32,084 nucleotides of DNA from an uncultured Clostridia bacterium (lineage in GTDB: Bacteria > Bacillota > Clostridia > TANB77 > CAG-508). Below the pieces are notes generated by a model, which saw only the letters and a program-made list of their open reading frames with translations, was not told the origin of the DNA and searched no databases. Positions 31,793-32,084 of the stretch are shown in pieces (position 1 is the first letter of the stretch; the number at the start of each line of letters is the position of its first letter). The stretch is taken from the NCBI GenBank assembly GCA_947631725.1, contig CANRML010000003.1:1-32084 (forward strand), given 5' to 3'. Both the position numbers and the translations under genes were made by a program.

Positions 31793-32084
31793 GAAAAAAA
31801 GGGCATAGTTCCCCCTTACCCCCAGAAATTAATTATATAACGGGAGTAGATTCTGATACTTTGGATGTAATAAATGTTTGTAATTCATCAATAGTTATTC
31901 CAAGAGAAATTAATTGCTTTGTAGATTGAATAAAATTATTTTTTGTATATTTAATTTTATCTTTATCAGAGGTTTCAACTTTTGACATATCCGAAGGATT
32001 AAAAAGCTCACCAGTTGAAAGCATGTGATAAATAGCAACTAATATTTTTCTGGCAATAGCAATATAAGCACGTTTTTTTCCTCT
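31793..32084 (-). mobile_element. IS110-family insertion sequence, one end
   Basis: The region from the stub to the window edge differs from its surroundings in having runs of C and G (GGGCATAG, CCCCCTTACCCCC at 31800-31826) and an IS110 transposase end. Only about 40 bases separate the transposase stop from host-like sequence, so the non-coding segment on this side is short. The exact border and target duplication cannot be set; IS110 elements usually have no clear inverted repeats. Confidence 0.55.
31833..32084 (-). CDS. IS110-family transposase, C-terminal part
   Basis: The minus strand is open in one frame from the window edge to the stop at 31833, giving 84 residues: RGKKRAYIAIARKILVAIYH, MLSTGELFNPSDMSKVET, and a charged tail. 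The 'KRA..A.ARKiLv.iyhmLstGe' pattern is the end of the Transposase_20 domain of IS110 transposases. Starting at the internal ATG would miss the conserved part; the gene continues beyond the window. IS110 enzymes are DEDD/Ser recombinases guided by a bridge RNA encoded in the element's non-coding end. The G/C-rich stretch at 31800-31828 probably belongs to the element's end. Confidence 0.8.
   Translation of the reverse strand, partial: RGKKRAYIAIARKILVAIYHMLSTGELFNPSDMSKVETSDKDKIKYTKNNFIQSTKQLISLGITIDELQTFITSKVSESTPVI

Overview
This window is strongly AT-rich, almost entirely coding, and reads as a chromosome segment of an anaerobic, spore-forming Firmicute, most likely an uncultured gut-type member of the Clostridia. 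The lineage call rests on the sporulation genes gpr and ytxC, the Asp23/AmaP envelope-stress genes, whiA, an L20-type leader before infC, a 6S RNA, and the pairing of DUF4912 with a GH57/DUF1957 branching enzyme. No rRNA, tRNA or CRISPR array was found.

Layout. 1-2000: a divergent DUF1653 gene (partial), then a cation/Ca2+ exchanger and a membrane-anchored alpha/beta hydrolase. 2005-3351: promoter, leader and attenuator, then infC (AUC start)-rpmI-rplT and a terminator. 3364-10233: a translation and ribosome-assembly operon, pth-rng-rimO-unknown-trpS-obgE. 10253-18066: Asp23-amaP-DUF2273-nusB-xseA-unknown-xseB-divergent PAP2-fhs-gpr, then a separately promoted membrane protein. 18102-21577 (minus strand): ytxC, GH57 branching enzyme and DUF4912. 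21919-22217: 6S RNA between two good promoters. 22282-26999: prmC-whiA-hemW-acyltransferase-DUF6320. 27040-29392: TetR regulator and acyl-CoA synthetase. 29475-31582: an unknown coiled-coil-like protein and an MreB-family actin. 31638-32084: a promoter and ribosome site leading into an 11-codon stub, then the end of an IS110-family transposase running off the window.

The main discovery candidate is a recoding system. Three conserved genes, pth, nusB and xseA, are each interrupted by the same event: one extra C directly before a GGN codon, so that the zero frame reads CGG and the homologous protein continues in the +1 frame as Gly (GGA or GGT). There are four such sites: 3904, 11742, 12450 and 12832. 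I scanned every other gene on both strands and found no in-frame CGG. Roughly two dozen CGG trinucleotides occur in the coding regions, always out of phase and without harm to the frame; CGT, CGC and CGA are used normally for Arg. So in this window every CGG codon is a +1 frameshift site. The simplest reading is that CGG is unassigned or undecodable as a triplet, and that the ribosome skips the C, or a tRNA reads the quadruplet CGGN. The restored proteins (185, 133 and 397 aa) have normal family lengths and keep conserved C-terminal motifs.

Other notable points: the non-canonical start codon of infC, an RNase G that ends before its zinc-link, a candidate forespore promoter before gpr, and the IS110 insertion after mreB.
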